64,000 nucleotides of DNA from Porodaedalea pini. Taxonomy: Eukaryota; Basidiomycota; Agaricomycetes; Hymenochaetales; Hymenochaetaceae. Location of the stretch: contig NBAY01000005.1 of assembly GCA_002794775.1 (NCBI GenBank), positions 186,001 through 250,000 on the forward strand. Reading direction: 5' to 3'. The notes below the pieces were generated by a model. The model did no database searches, was not told the DNA's origin, and saw only the letters and a list, made by a program, of their open reading frames with translations. Shown here piece after piece: positions 1 through 14,512 of the stretch. Within the stretch, counting starts at the first letter, position 1; each line of letters begins with the position of its first letter. A program made the translations under genes and the position numbers.

Positions 1-27
1 AAGCAAACACACCGAAGATCATTGATC

Positions 28-33
28 TTTATT
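28..33 (-). terminator. Poly(A) signal AATAAA of PTH2 copy 1
   Basis: On the minus strand AATAAA lies 16 bp past the stop codon of the peptidyl-tRNA hydrolase gene. This is a plausible but weak 3'-end signal, since fungal poly(A) signals are degenerate. Confidence 0.35.
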
Positions 34-49
34 CTGGACTGTAATGAGG

Positions 50-1170
50 CTATAAAAGTCGTAACTTCCCCGTGACTTGATTCACGAGTCTCGCGGGTCC
101 TGGAGCTACGTCAACTGTGAATCAGGAGGAAGAAGGAAATAACCAACCAGGACCAATTCCGAGTACCGTGCGAGAACCAGCAGCGATCTGCGTTCTTCCC
201 CTGTACCAGAAGTTCAGACGCGGCAGAACTGGAGTCACAATTACGACTCACGCATCATGTATCGAGCGGGCACATAAATGTAAGCTACGAGCCATGGCCT
301 CTAGCGTGTCTAATTCCTCCTCGTTGTTCGCACGCACCGCGACTTTACTCTGCCTGTATCATGAATGACCGATAAATGGCCGATAAATGAAGAAATAGAG
401 TTGTAGCGGCTCGTTAAAGACTTTGGAGCACGATCGAGGGTGCTCACCCCATTCTTTCCCAGCGCCGCAGAAGCTGCAAGAGCGCGCATGCACAAGTGAG
501 TACTTGAGGGAATGGAAGACATGCGAGCGCATACCACGGGGTTTGATTTGCCCAAGGCCTTGTAGCACGCTAATGTCGCATGGCTAACGGAAGCGCAGGT
601 GTTCATTGTCGTCAATGACGTATTTATTACAACGAACGATGCGGGAGACCACTCACGAGCATCTGTAGTAGTGGTTATCTCGTCAGAAAGACGCAGACAC
701 AACACATGTGTCCGCCCGGGGAGATTGTGGATAGAGTTGGAAGCCGACTCACTGTGCAGCTATCTTGCCAGGTGACATACCAAGGTCAGTACGTACAACG
801 AGCACCTGTTGGAGTTAATATACGTGAGTTCAGTAGTAGCTAGTGCGAATAAGACACTTTACTCTCACAAGTTTACAGTCTTCGAGCAAGCTTGCCTTCA
901 CGGATGCGAGCTCTTCGCCCGGCGGCACCTCTGATGTATTTGAATCCGAGTCTGCACCTGACTCTGAGCCACCGGCGGCCTTCCTTCCTTCACCACCAGT
1001 CTTCGATCGAATATCGGAGCTCGAGGCTTGCAAAGCCCAACGTGTGCCCGCCCAATAGCCGACAGTGAGCGATAATGTCACGAGCACGGCGTAAGTTGCA
1101 GCTGCGGGGCGTTCTTCACGTGAACATGGGTTAAATTGAACCGAAGGTATTGCGCACCGGGACTCGTCAT
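50..1170 (-). CDS. PTH2: Peptidyl-tRNA hydrolase 2 (PTH2), copy 1, active-site residues intact
   Basis: PTH2-family enzymes hydrolyse peptidyl-tRNA that drops off ribosomes; eukaryotic members are usually anchored to mitochondria or other membranes by an N-terminal hydrophobic segment. Splicing gives about 199 aa. Exon 1 (ATG at 1170) encodes MTSP, followed by a hydrophobic stretch (LVTLSLTVGYWAG) that looks like the anchor, an acidic linker, then the catalytic domain from DCKLVLVVRTD to the C-terminal VTGKLRLL. Family active-site motifs are all present: GKIAAQ (Lys), QCSHATLACYKAL, and HDAGRTQ (Asp and Thr). At least seven introns are needed, including a 6-nt exon at 657-662. The start was chosen because ATGACGAGTCCCG followed by GTGCGC splices in phase to the membrane segment. 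A divergent paralogue lies at 16641-17643. Confidence 0.9.
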
Positions 1171-2137
1171 ACGAAGATATGTAATGGAGCGATTGAGCGG
1201 GACGGTATGAGCAAGGCGAGGACAGAGGCAGCCAACGCGCGACGGAGATTGAAGATTAAGCTCCGAGTCGAAGACGCGTCCGACGCGACTTTTCCCAAAT
1301 CTTATCCCTAATTCGGGAAAAGATCGTCGTTCTCCTCTCGACTCAGATGTTGAACACGACTTCAACAGCTCCTCAGCTTGAGCACGGTGTAAAGACCGAT
1401 CAAAACATAATGGTCGCTCCACTAGCGTGCGAAAGATGGGTTTCCGGCTTTCCTCATGGACGCGCTCGCCTAAAACCATCGTTCCGAAGGTTTTCATTAA
1501 GAGTGAAGTATGTAGTGTCAATTCATATCTTTACCTCTTATGCAGACCTTTTTTTTGCGGGTTTTCGTCTTTTATTAGTTCTGATTGTCCCTGAGGTTAT
1601 TCTCTGTGTTTCAGATCCTTGTTTTTAAGTGACCATGCAAGGCCTACATTTAACGACGCCGAGAGGCAATATTTCAATACACTACGCCCGTTGCGAGTAT
1701 CCGAGCAGCCTAGAACAGACTCGAAACAGCAGCGAAGATTTGGACTTTATGATCCTGCCTCGTGCTAGTTTTTCGGCTATCGCTCCGCACTGACTATCGG
1801 ACCTTCACCACAGGCTCGAGTTTTTTCAAGTTCTTCTCAGACGGATCCGACAACGCGTCACACCGTGAACGACTACACATCTGCGTGTCTGAAATGCTAT
1901 TTAGCGCAAGTCATGAAGAAGTGTTAAGGTATGTCCCTTCTCCTGTCGCCGCCTCGGTGTGAGCCTTCTTGTTGTTCAATGCCTCCCTCGACTTCCTCTC
2001 AGTGTGATCCTTCTGCGTCCTCTGGACCTCGACATCTGTGTCCAGCTTTTGATACACTAGGCGAACTGTCTCTACTGCACCCACGTCAGAATGTAAGCGT
2101 TTGGAAATTCACAGGATATATCATTCTTGACTTCATT
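1171..2137. other. Intergenic region between divergent PTH2 and MFS genes
   Basis: No coding sequence was recognised. Short open frames on both strands show no family motifs. The stretch probably holds two divergent promoters and possibly untranslated leader exons of the transporter gene, whose 5' end is not certain. Confidence 0.4.
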
Positions 2138-4685
2138 ATGCTCGGCGGCTTCAAGTCAGAAGATTCAGCGGTCGGCGAACTGACTGTACCTCCCCCTTTA
2201 CATCTTCGAGACCAACGCATCGAAATTCCCCATCTTAACAAGAAACCGTTCTTTCAGGGTGATGTCAGCAATAGAACTTGTGCCCTGGCAGCAACGCGAA
2301 ACCCGACCGGGCTTCCGACTCGTGATCCCTCACTGAAGACACCCGAACGATTCTGGTTTAGATGCGCCGGGGCTTTCTTCGCCCTTTTCACGGCCGGATG
2401 GGCTGACGGGGGTGAGGGTTCCCACTCTCCATCACTTCTTGGAGCTGACCCTTGGGTTTCGTATCCGCGACTTATTTATTTTAGTGACCGGAACCATTCT
2501 TCCTCGTAAGTCAGACCATTATATCAGACTTTCCGGGGCTTCTTAACATGCTTGCGTTGTAAGATATCAAGGAAGATTTCAATCTCAGCTATATGTTGTC
2601 GTCTCTCCTCTTCATAACGAGTACCTTCGGGTGAGTCCTTGGCGCGTCGTGTCCCGACTTCTATCGAAGCTTAAAACTTGTTTGGTATGGTAGTTTTGCT
2701 CTCGGTGTCATCATGATCGAGCAAGTCATGTGTCTCTTGGGCAGCTTTCAACTAAGCCAGATCGGGTTCCAAAAGCCGTCGAGGTCGCAGGGTATAAAAA
2801 CGACACGTAAAAGGACGCAGGTCACATCTGCCAGGCTTGTTGAGGGAGAGAGTAAGAGAGTTGAATCTAACTCCCCGGCTCGTGCTCGTTTCCGGATCCT
2901 GGTGATAGCAAGCATCCTCCATGCGAGCTTTTTCATCCTTATGGGCACTGCCACTGGATTGTCAAACGTTCTCGCTGCCTACTTTGTTGCTTCGCTTGGA
3001 AAGGCTTTCCTGAATGGTGCGTATTCTCACGAAAGTAAAAGAATTGGTATTCACTCGATAGGCTCCCACAGGTACCGTGTAAGCAATCGTCCATCTTATC
3101 ATCATTTCAAGTGCCTAGGCAAACACTCGTAAACAGGAATGCGTACGTCGCAGCAAGCCCGAAACGCCCGCTCGGCCAACTGTATGCTTGTAACTGTAAG
3201 TACAAATTTACACTCTTCTTCGTATCCTGTGACTGACTACCGGAGAAAAATCTGTATTCCTAGCTATCGGTGCGTTCGCAGCCCCATTCGTATGCCAGAT
3301 CTTGCTCGCAAGGGGTATCCCGTGGACGCACTTCTATCTCGGCTCCCTTGTACTTTCCGCCATGAACACGACTCTTCTTACTCTCGCCTTCCGCCCTACT
3401 CGGAACGACAGCATTGAGGAGGGCAGCGGCACCTCTACCTTAGACGTAACGTGTGTTGAGGCAAATTTACAATCGAATGGCATGGCTTCGGCTGCTACCG
3501 AAGAAGAAAGGCCGACAATGGACCGCTCGGACACGGTGATGAGCGAAAAGTCCTTGAGCTCTAATTCTTGGTCTTTATCCCCGTCTTCGACCGCACAAAA
3601 GGACCGATCATGTGTGTTTATTAAATCTTATTATGAAGCGGCTAACTAACTATCTTTAAGCTTTGCGGTTTGCGTTGAAGCTGCGCTATGTCTGGGCCTT
3701 TTCCTTTTTCATGTGCATTTACAGCGGAAGGTATGATCTGTATTGTTCTTCCTTTCTGCTTGTTCTGTCTGACACACAATGTAGCGAAACTTCTACACAA
3801 GGTTATGTGAGCCCCTTCCCGATAATCTGTACTTGTAGAACCTTATCTTATTCACTGTAACAGATGGCCACGTACCTTCTAGCAGTCAGGGTACGTCGAC
3901 TATACGCAAAGGCTTGATTTACCACATATTCTTACCCTTTAATTGTCAGAACGCAAATCCAAATACTGTGGGCTACGTGACAAGCGGCTTTTGGGGCGGA
4001 ATGGCTATCACTCGGTTTATCACCGGTTTCGTCTCTCCTTAGTATGTGTTATGTCGTCGCTTAAATGTGATCCACTAGGCTAATGCTTGTATATCTCATA
4101 CACTAGTCTTAGCTTCACTCAACGCAAGCACGCGATACACTTCATTCTCAGTAGGTCTTCAACCAGCCATCGTCTTGATACAAGTCTACTGACAAAGCTG
4201 TCCTCCGTGCATCCCTATCCTGTCCATAGTCACCGCTCTTTCGATGCACCTTTGCATCTGGTTTATCAACTCTGTATTTGAGAACGCGTTCTCGACAGGC
4301 ATTGTTGGGTTACTCTATGGGCCCGTCTACCCAAGCGTGCTTGCGCTCGCTGTAGACTTGTTGCCCAGAGAGGCCCACATGATTACTATGGCTATTATGT
4401 GCGGATCAATTTTGTGCTCATCCGCGTACGGGTAGCTGATTAATCTACCATACTGTATAGTGCTGGATTTTCTAATCTCGGGAGCTGTGAGTAAACACGC
4501 CTTCTGCTTATTCCTCCTCTGAACTGATAGAAACCTCGCCGTCATCAGCTATATTCCCATTCATTGCCGGTGCCCTGTCGAATCTCCGTGGGCCAAAGGT
4601 CCTTGTGTATATGACGGTCGCACAGACAGTGACGTTGATCATCCTCTGGATGTTCTTCCCGACCAAAAGTCCTCTTCATCACTAA
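2138..4685 (+). CDS. Major facilitator superfamily transporter (FucP/BSC6-like)
   Basis: Splicing about 13 introns gives a polytopic membrane protein with MFS hallmarks. TM1 and its loop read FALFTAGWADG then VTGTILPHIKEDF after an intron (family form GWxDGxxGPLLPxI). Further segments include LSYMLSSLLFITSTFG, LVIASILHASFFILMGTA, GIGAFAAPF-like SIGAFAAPFVCQ, YVTSGFWGGMAITRFITG, LLYGPVYPSVLAL and a last helix LVYMTVAQTVTLIILWMFF before the TAA at 4683. A Ser/Thr-rich loop sits between the two six-helix halves, as is usual. The substrate cannot be inferred. A 7-nt exon at 3072-3078 is needed to join FLNG to NAYVAASPKRPLG. The ATG at 2138 is the first in frame before the conserved region but is not certain; an upstream start is possible. 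It converges on the Sgf11 gene. Confidence 0.8.
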
Positions 4686-4952
4686 TCGTAGTAATCTCTC
4701 TACGCCGGGTGATCATACCCAAGATAACAGATAAAAGTACATAGTTGACTCGATATTGTAACATTATAAATAGCGAGTATAGCGTTAGAGACTCGGCATA
4801 ATGGACATTGTCATGGTTTTCATTGTGAGGCCCGTCAAGATGAGACTCCGTAAAAATACAGAGCAAAATAGAAAGACACGTGCAAAGGCTATACAAACCG
4901 ACAACAGAGCAATTCGACGAGCGGTCAATGTACAGGACGAACAACTAAGGCC

Positions 4953-6609
4953 TCAATCCGTATCAGAACCAGTCTCATCACCTTCAATATCTGTGATTAT
5001 GATCAGACCATGTGCAGCCATATTCCAACTCCAGACAGAAGCTCACCGATGAGAAAGTTAGATTCTGGTCGTCTAACGGGCGGCGGAGGTGGGGGTGGAA
5101 GACTTGGCAGACGGTGCGCAGGCAGCGGCGGTTTCTTCGCAGGTGGGCCTGTTCCCGTTACCTTCTTCGACCTCGTCGCACTGCTCGCGCTTCCGGGTCC
5201 ATGTGTGAAGCTGCCTGTCTTGCTGCGCCCGCGTCCGATAGTCTCCGCAGCGGGAAGCGATGGACTGATTCCACCGATGATAGAGGAGTGAGACTCTGCC
5301 TCAGCACCCGAGTCACCTTCCGCATCGGACGAATCCGACTGCGCGGATGGCGAGTGCGAGTTCTTGGATAAATGCGACGCAACAGATGGAGTTGGTGTTG
5401 AGCGGAGTCTGGAAGATGGTTTGGGATTCGAACCGGGAGGACCCAGTCTCTGAGAAGGTGTCAGTTTAGAATGCGGGAAGGAGACAGATAGACCAAACTC
5501 ACGTTTCCGGCAGATCGAGGAGGGCCTGTTCCGGGTGCTGTTGCTGGCATTGATGACGTAGAAGAATAGTTATTCTAATGAGTTGCTTGTGCGAGCAAGT
5601 TCAAACGTTACTTACAGGCTCCCTTCCCCCTTTTCTGTTTCTTCGAAGGAGAAGCTTGTGGTGTTCCTGGCTAAGTGCAAGGTCGAAGTTTGACATTCAG
5701 CTGGCGGCCAGGTAAATTCGATACGCACTCGTTTATGACTTCCTGCCATTTCTTCATCGACACCTATTGATTATGAATTAGGAACTGGTATTAAGCATAT
5801 GATATCGTAATGCAGACCTGTGGCTTTTCCCTTCGCTTTTCCTTTTCCTTTAACAGTTCTTGCATCATCCATATCGTCTACGTAAGGAGACGCTGAACGA
5901 GCATTTGCGTTTGTCCTAGGATCCAAGGTCAATATGCGATGTTTCATGCTGCGAGTGTTGGAGACCTACTTCGTCTTTGTCACAGCATTCCTTTGCGCGG
6001 TGCGTCTTACACCAGTACCTATACCCAGACAGGTAGCTAGGTGTTGCGCATAGCGATTGGATGCAACCTGGAGTAGTATTTAAGGTGGTTTGAGCAGGCT
6101 GTTAATTTAGCACTCACAGGTCTTTGACAGTTGACACAGTCCAAATTGATATTTCCGTCAGCTTTGCTTGATCCTCCGGGAGTGCTGGTCCCAGGCAGCG
6201 AGGCGCTGTCCATCGGGGGAGAAGCTGCTCGCGAGCTTCCAGGCACGGGTGCAGTGGCAGAAAGTGCGTGTACTAAGAAATGCCTTCATTGACGAGTGTG
6301 TGAAGCTAAAGACAGTATAATTTTACCCTGGCTACACCTAGAAGCGCGTGGAGATATGAGCGGGGCCGAGTGTAGGACAAAATAAAGCAAGCTCACAGCA
6401 TTCCACATATTTTGCAGAGACTCGTGCTACGTCTCTCTTCCTTCTGAGCTTGTATCGCTGTGTCCATTGCGATTTCCCCTAGCATAGAAGAAAAAATCCG
6501 ACTCGTCTATACGAGACAACGCGTTAGCCTGGCCCAATGCTACGCGCCGCGCGCATTTTGTTGAACTGACCAAGTCAGCGAGCACCGCTTCCTTGTCTCC
6601 TTTTGACAT
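4953..6609 (-). CDS. SGF11: SAGA-associated factor 11 (Sgf11-type zinc finger protein)
   Basis: Sgf11 is a small subunit of the SAGA histone H2B deubiquitinase module; its N-terminal helix binds Sgf73/Sus1/Ubp8 and its zinc finger contacts the nucleosome. The spliced N-terminus reads MSKGDKEAVLADL, then RIFSSMLGEIAMDTAIQAQ, then CKICG, matching the family helix. The zinc finger is CVNCQRPVASNRYAQHLATC (C-x2-C...H-x3-C). It is followed by a basic LGIGTGVRRTAQRN stretch, a long Ser/Pro/Lys-rich tail and an acidic end, DIEGDETGSDTD. The C-terminal exon is found only if FLI splices at GTGAGC across 57 bp. An 11-nt exon at 6327-6337 joins CKICGM to VHALSATAP. The protein is much longer than yeast Sgf11 because of the disordered tail, as in other basidiomycetes. 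It is divergent from the ATPase gene downstream. Confidence 0.82.
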
Positions 6610-7009
6610 TTTGTCGTCGATGTTTGACACTCAGTATATGCAGTTTTCAATCCGAGTTACGGACGTTGTTGAACTTGAAGCGCAGGTGTGGCTGGCGTGG
6701 TTGGCTGTCAATTGACGGTAAGTTACGGCAAGTTGTGTTCGCGAAGCGCAGATCTATAATTATACGTAAGCGAGGGAACGCGTCTCTCGACGCGACCGTG
6801 ACTACATAGTACTGCTTCCCTTTGTTTGTTTTCATGCCATTCGAGCCTAGTCATCATGACAAACCATTTTTGCAACGAACTTCACCCATCGCGAGAGCTT
6901 CATGCTGCGCCCCGGATATGCTTCAAGTTTACATCGTGCATTCAATCCTTACGTTGGAATCTGAACGACAACCTCGTTTTTGATCTGACAATTCATTTCC
7001 AAGACTGGC
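6610..7009. promoter_or_regulatory. Divergent promoter region, SGF11 / P-loop ATPase
   Basis: About 400 bp separate the two start codons. No TATA box or other motif stood out, and the short open frames here have no recognisable content. Confidence 0.35.
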
Positions 7010-9094
7010 ATGTCTTCTCGAGCGTCTGAGTTCTCAACCCTATCTCTTCCTCACGTCTTGCATCCTGCCATGCAACATGCAGCACGAGCTATACTTTCTC
7101 AGCATTTTATCTCGGGATCCTGGAGCCTACTCTACAAGCATTTCCTGCATAGGAGCTTCGCAACGAAAGCGCGGTCCAAGGCCAAAAAGAAATCCGGGGA
7201 GAAGAACATCGCGAAGCAGAATAGCACGGAGCAGAAGCCTGGGGCCAAAAGCAATAGCCAGGAAAAACCGAAACAATCGTCATCTCCGTCGTTATCTTTG
7301 GTGAAAGGCAGTCTCTTGGCTGACGTGTGTGGAAGCAAGGCATGTGAAGCACTTTCCGAATCATGATACGCTTTTGCTCATTCACTGTTTAGAAGGAGCT
7401 CGCACTCTTGAACTCGGAGTCTTCAAGAAACATTCTCGGAGCGTCAAGACAGCATGACCTCTGTACCGCACCTCTTATGACTAGGACTGCGCTCCTCGCT
7501 ACCAACATAAAGAGCAACAAGGCACAGTACGGTGTCCTAGGCGAGATCATGTCGACAAAGTAAGCCCTGTAGTAAATCCACTGACTGATTGATTTACTCA
7601 ACCAATCTCTATTTCTGCTTGCGTAGCAGCAGCAAGAAAGGCAACGTACAGGATTCCCGGCTGTATTTGAACTGTGTTAGTCTGTGAAGACGAGACTCTG
7701 CAATTGCTGACATTTTTGCCCAGAACGCTCCGCTCTCGGCGTTAGTGTGTGGTGTACAAGGCTCCGGCAAGTCGCATACGGTCTCAACAATCCTTGAGAA
7801 CATGTTCATCACCGGTGATAAGCGCATTGGTTCCCTGTCGAAGCCGTTATGCGGGCTGATCCTTCACCTTGGAGATGGAGGAAAGCAGTCCACCCCAAAC
7901 GAGGCCGCCTGGATTGGGAGTCCAAAGGACACTGTCCAGAATGTCTCTGCGCCAAAAGTTAAGGTGTTCGTGTCACCTTCATCGTTGCAGACGATGAAGC
8001 AAGTATACAAGCCATTGGGACAGCGCGTCATTGTTGAGCCTTTGTATTTCACAGAGGATGAGCTTGACGCTCAAGCGTTTCTGTCCATGATGGCTATAAA
8101 ATCCGCCGACTCCGCGCCTCTGTACATGCGCATCTTGCTAGTAAGTGTACATCCGTTCAATGAGGTGGCACGTGTCGTTCATTTATGATTTAGTCTCTTT
8201 TGAGGGAACTTGGGGATTCATACTCCTATAAGTCATTCAGGAAGCAGCTGGACGTGAAGCGCAAGCAGTTTGACAGGAATCAGGATTTAGCGCTTTCACA
8301 GCGCTTGTCTTTGCTCGAAACTTTTATGAGAAAAGACGGTAAAAAGACGTCCCAAGTTCGTTTCAGTAAAGGCCAGATTACTATCGTCGACCTCTCTGAC
8401 CCCTTCATTGATCCTGCATCGGCGTGCGGGATTTTTGAAATCGTAACGAGGCTTTTCTCTCGAAACGAAGTCGACACGGGCAAGGTCGTCGTGGTCGATG
8501 AAGCACACAAGGTACTCTGAATGACTTGACATCCTTCGTGATCCCAATGGCTAACGTCCGTCCAGTATTTGTCTGCAGGAACTGGGGTCTCAAGCCTCAC
8601 CGACTCGTTATTGTCACTAATTCGTGAGAAGCGCCATAAGGGATTCCGGGTCATCATAAGTACACAAGGTTCGACCTTTCTACAACAGTCAATTATTCGT
8701 ATCTGAATTTTGCTGCGTCTTAGAGCCTACCGTCGTGCCATCTTCAATCATCGATCTTTGCTCCGTGATTATTTTGCACAGGTTCTCCTCCCTTGCCTGG
8801 TGGCAGCACGTTGTGCAACACGTCGCAGCGGACTTCAAAGATTCCGATGCGTTCGATCGCGTTGTGAAACTTCAAGTAAGCTACTTGTTTTGATTCATCG
8901 ATGCCAAACAATTTATGAACCCACTTTTCTCCTTTTAGACCGGTGAGTCTATTATTCTGGCGCCGTCAGGCCTCACGACGAGGCAAACCGGAAATGGACA
9001 GTACGCCATCGAGCAATTCGGACGAAGTTATTTGCATGGACGAGTGCGTGATCGAATCACTAAGGATGGAGGAGGGAGCGTCTTGGTGATCTGA
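7010..9094 (+). CDS. P-loop ATPase of the HerA/FtsK-like type
   Basis: Exon 1 encodes a basic, Ser/Lys-rich N-terminus that could be a mitochondrial presequence (inference). It splices at GAC/GTGTGT (7324) to KELALLNSESSRN and on to GVLGEIMSTN. The ATPase core follows: Walker A GVQGSGKSHTV, then HTVSTILENMF, KPLCGLILHLGDGG, VEPLYFTEDELDAQAFLSMM, TIVDLSDPFIDPASACGIF, Walker B VVVVDEAHK, and a sensor-like segment VIISTQEPTVVP. The end is GGSVLVI plus TGA. Homologous single-copy proteins are widespread in agaricomycetes and normally annotated only as P-loop NTPases. HerA-like enzymes pump or process DNA in prokaryotes, but the role in fungi is unknown to me. Seven or more short introns. The BTB gene follows in tandem 272 bp downstream. 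Confidence 0.75.
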
Positions 9095-9317
9095 TTAAAA
9101 ATCATGAAAGTCACTTTTTCCTTCCTTATATCGAGTCTGCCTTTGAATCAAAATGATGAATATTTCATATTTCGTCAGTCAGCATCTACTTGTCAATCCG
9201 ACAAGGCAATGTGTAAGACATTTTTAATACACGTGATTGAAACGCGTCGCGTCAAACTTGAATCGCCGCGAGTCCGAGTCCGAGTCAGCGACACGCAATC
9301 GACACGTCGATATCGTG

Positions 9318-9330
9318 CTCATATATAATA
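9318..9330 (+). promoter_or_regulatory. TATA-like box upstream of the BTB gene
   Basis: The stretch ctcatatataata lies about 45 bp before the ATG at 9367. The spacing suits a TATA box with a very short leader. Confidence 0.4.
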
Positions 9331-9366
9331 TCATCAAGTCTTGATCAAACTTCACAAACCTACAAC

Positions 9367-10330
9367 ATGCCATCTAATCGCGTCGATTTTGACTTCTGTA
9401 TTCGTTGTCTTCCGGAAGATGTTACCTTTGCTGTACAAAAAATAAAGCTTGTTGAAGGCAGCGAGGTATTTTGTGAGTTAAATCGAGTTGCAACCTTTTC
9501 AATCTTCTGATCTAGCTTCAAGCCGACATGTTTTCATGTTGCGATAATGAGAACGGCGACGAAGGTCACCGTCGTGTAGATATCTATGAATCCGCAAGCG
9601 ACGTCGCTCTTCTCGTTCAGCTCCTTCATACCCCGCCATCAGCTGTAGTGCTGACACAGATGCATTCGAGAGTTCCGAGAATCGACTACGGATCATCGAG
9701 GGCAATAATTCCACATCCATTGCTTCCGCGGCTCTTCATTCTCGCCGAGAAATACGCTCTCACGTCGGGAATAATGAAAGCATTGCACACCCACCTCGCC
9801 GCACAAGCATCGGTTGCGCCTCTTCTAGTATACGGTATCGCCACACGGTTCTCTCTTCCCGAGATCGCCGATTCAGCAAGTACGTTCCTTGTCTCCCCAC
9901 CCATGGAGACATACAGTATAGATGAGATCAAAGTCATCCCAAGCACTGAGGCGTATCACAAGCTACTCCTGCTTCAGAATCATCGGAAGCTCAGAATGAA
10001 GGAGCTGCTGATGAACGAAGAACTATTCCCGCATGGCTACGGTGCGTGCAGCACTCATAAAGACTGCGCCGAGACAATGTGGGATGAGAGGCGGAAAGTA
10101 CTTTCAGGACATGTAGACTCAGGTAAGATTTTCACTATACGGCAAATGACAAAATTGACAAAGTGTCAGGGACGGATGTTGCTAACGAAATGGTTCACGG
10201 CTTAGACGCCAGAGTCCGGAGATGCAAAGTTTGTCTGAAAGCATGGGTTGCAGCAACTGACATGCTTGCCGTGAGCACATTTAATCATCGCAAAATTCGT
10301 CAGAACGTTCATTGTGATTGCGCTTGGTAG
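9367..10330 (+). CDS. BTB/POZ domain protein
   Basis: The spliced protein starts MPSNRVDFDFCIRCLPEDV, continues KLVEGSEVF and, after an intron, SDMFSCCDNENGDEG, the typical start of agaricomycete BTB proteins (substrate adaptors or oligomerisation modules, strongly expanded in these fungi). The body has ALLVQLLHTPP, RLFILAEKYALTSGIMKAL and LLVYGIATRFSLPEIAD. Without splicing the frame would end at 10205. A GTAAGA...TGTCAG intron near 10122-10172 instead gives a longer tail ending TFNHRKIRQNVHCDCAW, with stop at 10328. The tail has several Cys and His residues. Partner and pathway are unknown. It converges on PXMP4, 150 bp away. Confidence 0.78.
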
Positions 10331-10480
10331 TACAAGTGCCAAAAAGTCGCGCGTCGCATTAGCCAGCTGCCTCGGGATGACAATAGTGGTATCAAGCGCC
10401 TGCATTATTCCCGACAAATATTATAAAACGCGCTGTCATCTAACACTCTAGGCCGGTCAACCCAAGCAACGCCAAGTTGC

Positions 10481-11286
10481 CTACTTATTATGCCATAATA
10501 GCGTCCGGAGACTGTCCCATTTCTCTGAGTCCTGAAAAAAGCCATTTGTCAGCCTTTTGGAGGACGGCGGCTGCGATATATCCACTTACTCTGTATAGGT
10601 AATTCATCGAGCTCCACATGCCTGGCTGGATCGATTCGCCACGATTCTCAAATAGCCACATGACTGCACCCCATGCTAGAGCAGCAAAGAGAGAGAACTG
10701 TTTGGCATCTGGATGCAAAGGACGAGCAGGAGAACCCGGAGGAGCAGGCTGGGCAGACTTCGCGCTTGCGTGGTCACGCGAGAGGAAAGATGCAACAACT
10801 CGTGAGACGACGTACAGCACAATCTTTAGCAGATGTAAGCAAACAATGATAAGTCTAATTTTTGTACGGGACGCGCACCTGCTCATTGATTGCGGTGCGG
10901 TCGCCGAACACTATATAACCGCCGACGAGACCTGCGAAGAACGTGTCTAAGGATTGCGACTTGCCGCCATGCATCCTCCTCTGTGCGATCATCATTAACT
11001 TGTACAGTGATATGTACTTGGCAAGGCCGAGTGCGTGATCTTTTGTCATGCGCACGACGGCACGCAGACGCGTCGGCCAACTGAGAGTAGTGAGACTTGT
11101 CAGTGCCCTGATGGTTCAACATGTCCAGTTCCTCACTCACTCGGCCTTCCCGAACAGAATCGACATGATAAGCGCGTGCGGAAATCGTATCTTCACGCCA
11201 TACACAATGCCATTGCGTGCCCCTTTGAGGACGGCAAGAATGTCATGGTACGCTGGGTTCGAAAGGACTGACTCGATTGTCGACAT
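10481..11286 (-). CDS. PXMP4: Peroxisomal membrane protein PXMP4/PMP24 (Tim17/22-like)
   Basis: PXMP4 (PMP24) is a small multi-pass peroxisomal membrane protein of the Tim17/Tim22/PMP24 fold with no settled biochemical role. The model starts MSTIESVLSNPAYHDILAVL, then GARNGIVYGVKIRFPHALIM, ILFGKAE / WPTRLRAVVRMTKDHALGLA, YKLMMIAQRRMHGG, DTFFAGLVGGYIVFGDRTAI, LYVVSRVVASF, and ends MNYLYRDSEKWDSLRTLLWHNK. Four introns join these blocks in frame. The last exon is reached only by splicing AGA/GTAAGT to GACTCAGAG; reading through would give an unrelated tail. The length is normal for the family and all conserved blocks are present, so the gene looks intact. Confidence 0.88.
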
Positions 11287-11592
11287 TGTAGCCTAGTATA
11301 ATATATGGTATATTGCGACCCAGAGAACTTGTTGAGAAAGTCGTCAAGAAGAGGAGGCACAATGGCGAGGAGGGCGGCGACGGTTAACAGTAGAGGTGGA
11401 GAGCAACATGTTTTTCCTCACCAGCGCGACGTAACGCGATCGCCGGTCGCGAAGAATCACATGCAAACTTTATTACTATTTTACCACGAAATCGATCCCA
11501 GAAATGCGGCCCTACGAAATATAAATTACAACAAACAAAATACATAAAGCAAGCCTCACAGAACAACATGTCGATTAAGTGAGATCAAAGTT
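11287..11592. other. Intergenic region PXMP4 / MCM3
   Basis: Upstream region of PXMP4 and 3' flank of MCM3, which are transcribed in the same direction. Nothing specific was recognised. Confidence 0.3.
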
Positions 11593-14309
<2,717 letters not shown>

Positions 14310-14512
14310 GGCTGTATGTCGCAAGTAAGAGGTAAGTGAGTATCAGAGTAGTGTGCGTGGCTCGACCCGACAATTTCCGATGCGCGTACGGGCCGCCCCT
14401 CAAGTACTTCTTCTCACTCTCAAAAGAAAGTCGATTCAGTTACAGTAACTTTATTACAATTAACCCCGGAGATTACTGCACGAAACAAAAAGCAAGAATA
14501 AAAAAGAGTTAA

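Noticed and set aside
1078..1521. 147-codon minus-strand frame overlapping the 5' end of PTH2 copy 1
   Set aside because: It overlaps the first exon and intron of PTH2 in another frame and shows no domain.
2390..2510. Apparent frameshift after GWADGG in the MFS transporter
   Set aside because: A GTGAGG...TTTTAG intron joins GWADG to VTGTILPH, the expected family sequence.
5425..5447. tRNA T-arm-like GGTTCGAATCC on the minus strand
   Set aside because: It lies inside the SGF11 coding sequence (PPGSNPK) and no acceptor stem or anticodon arm fits around it.
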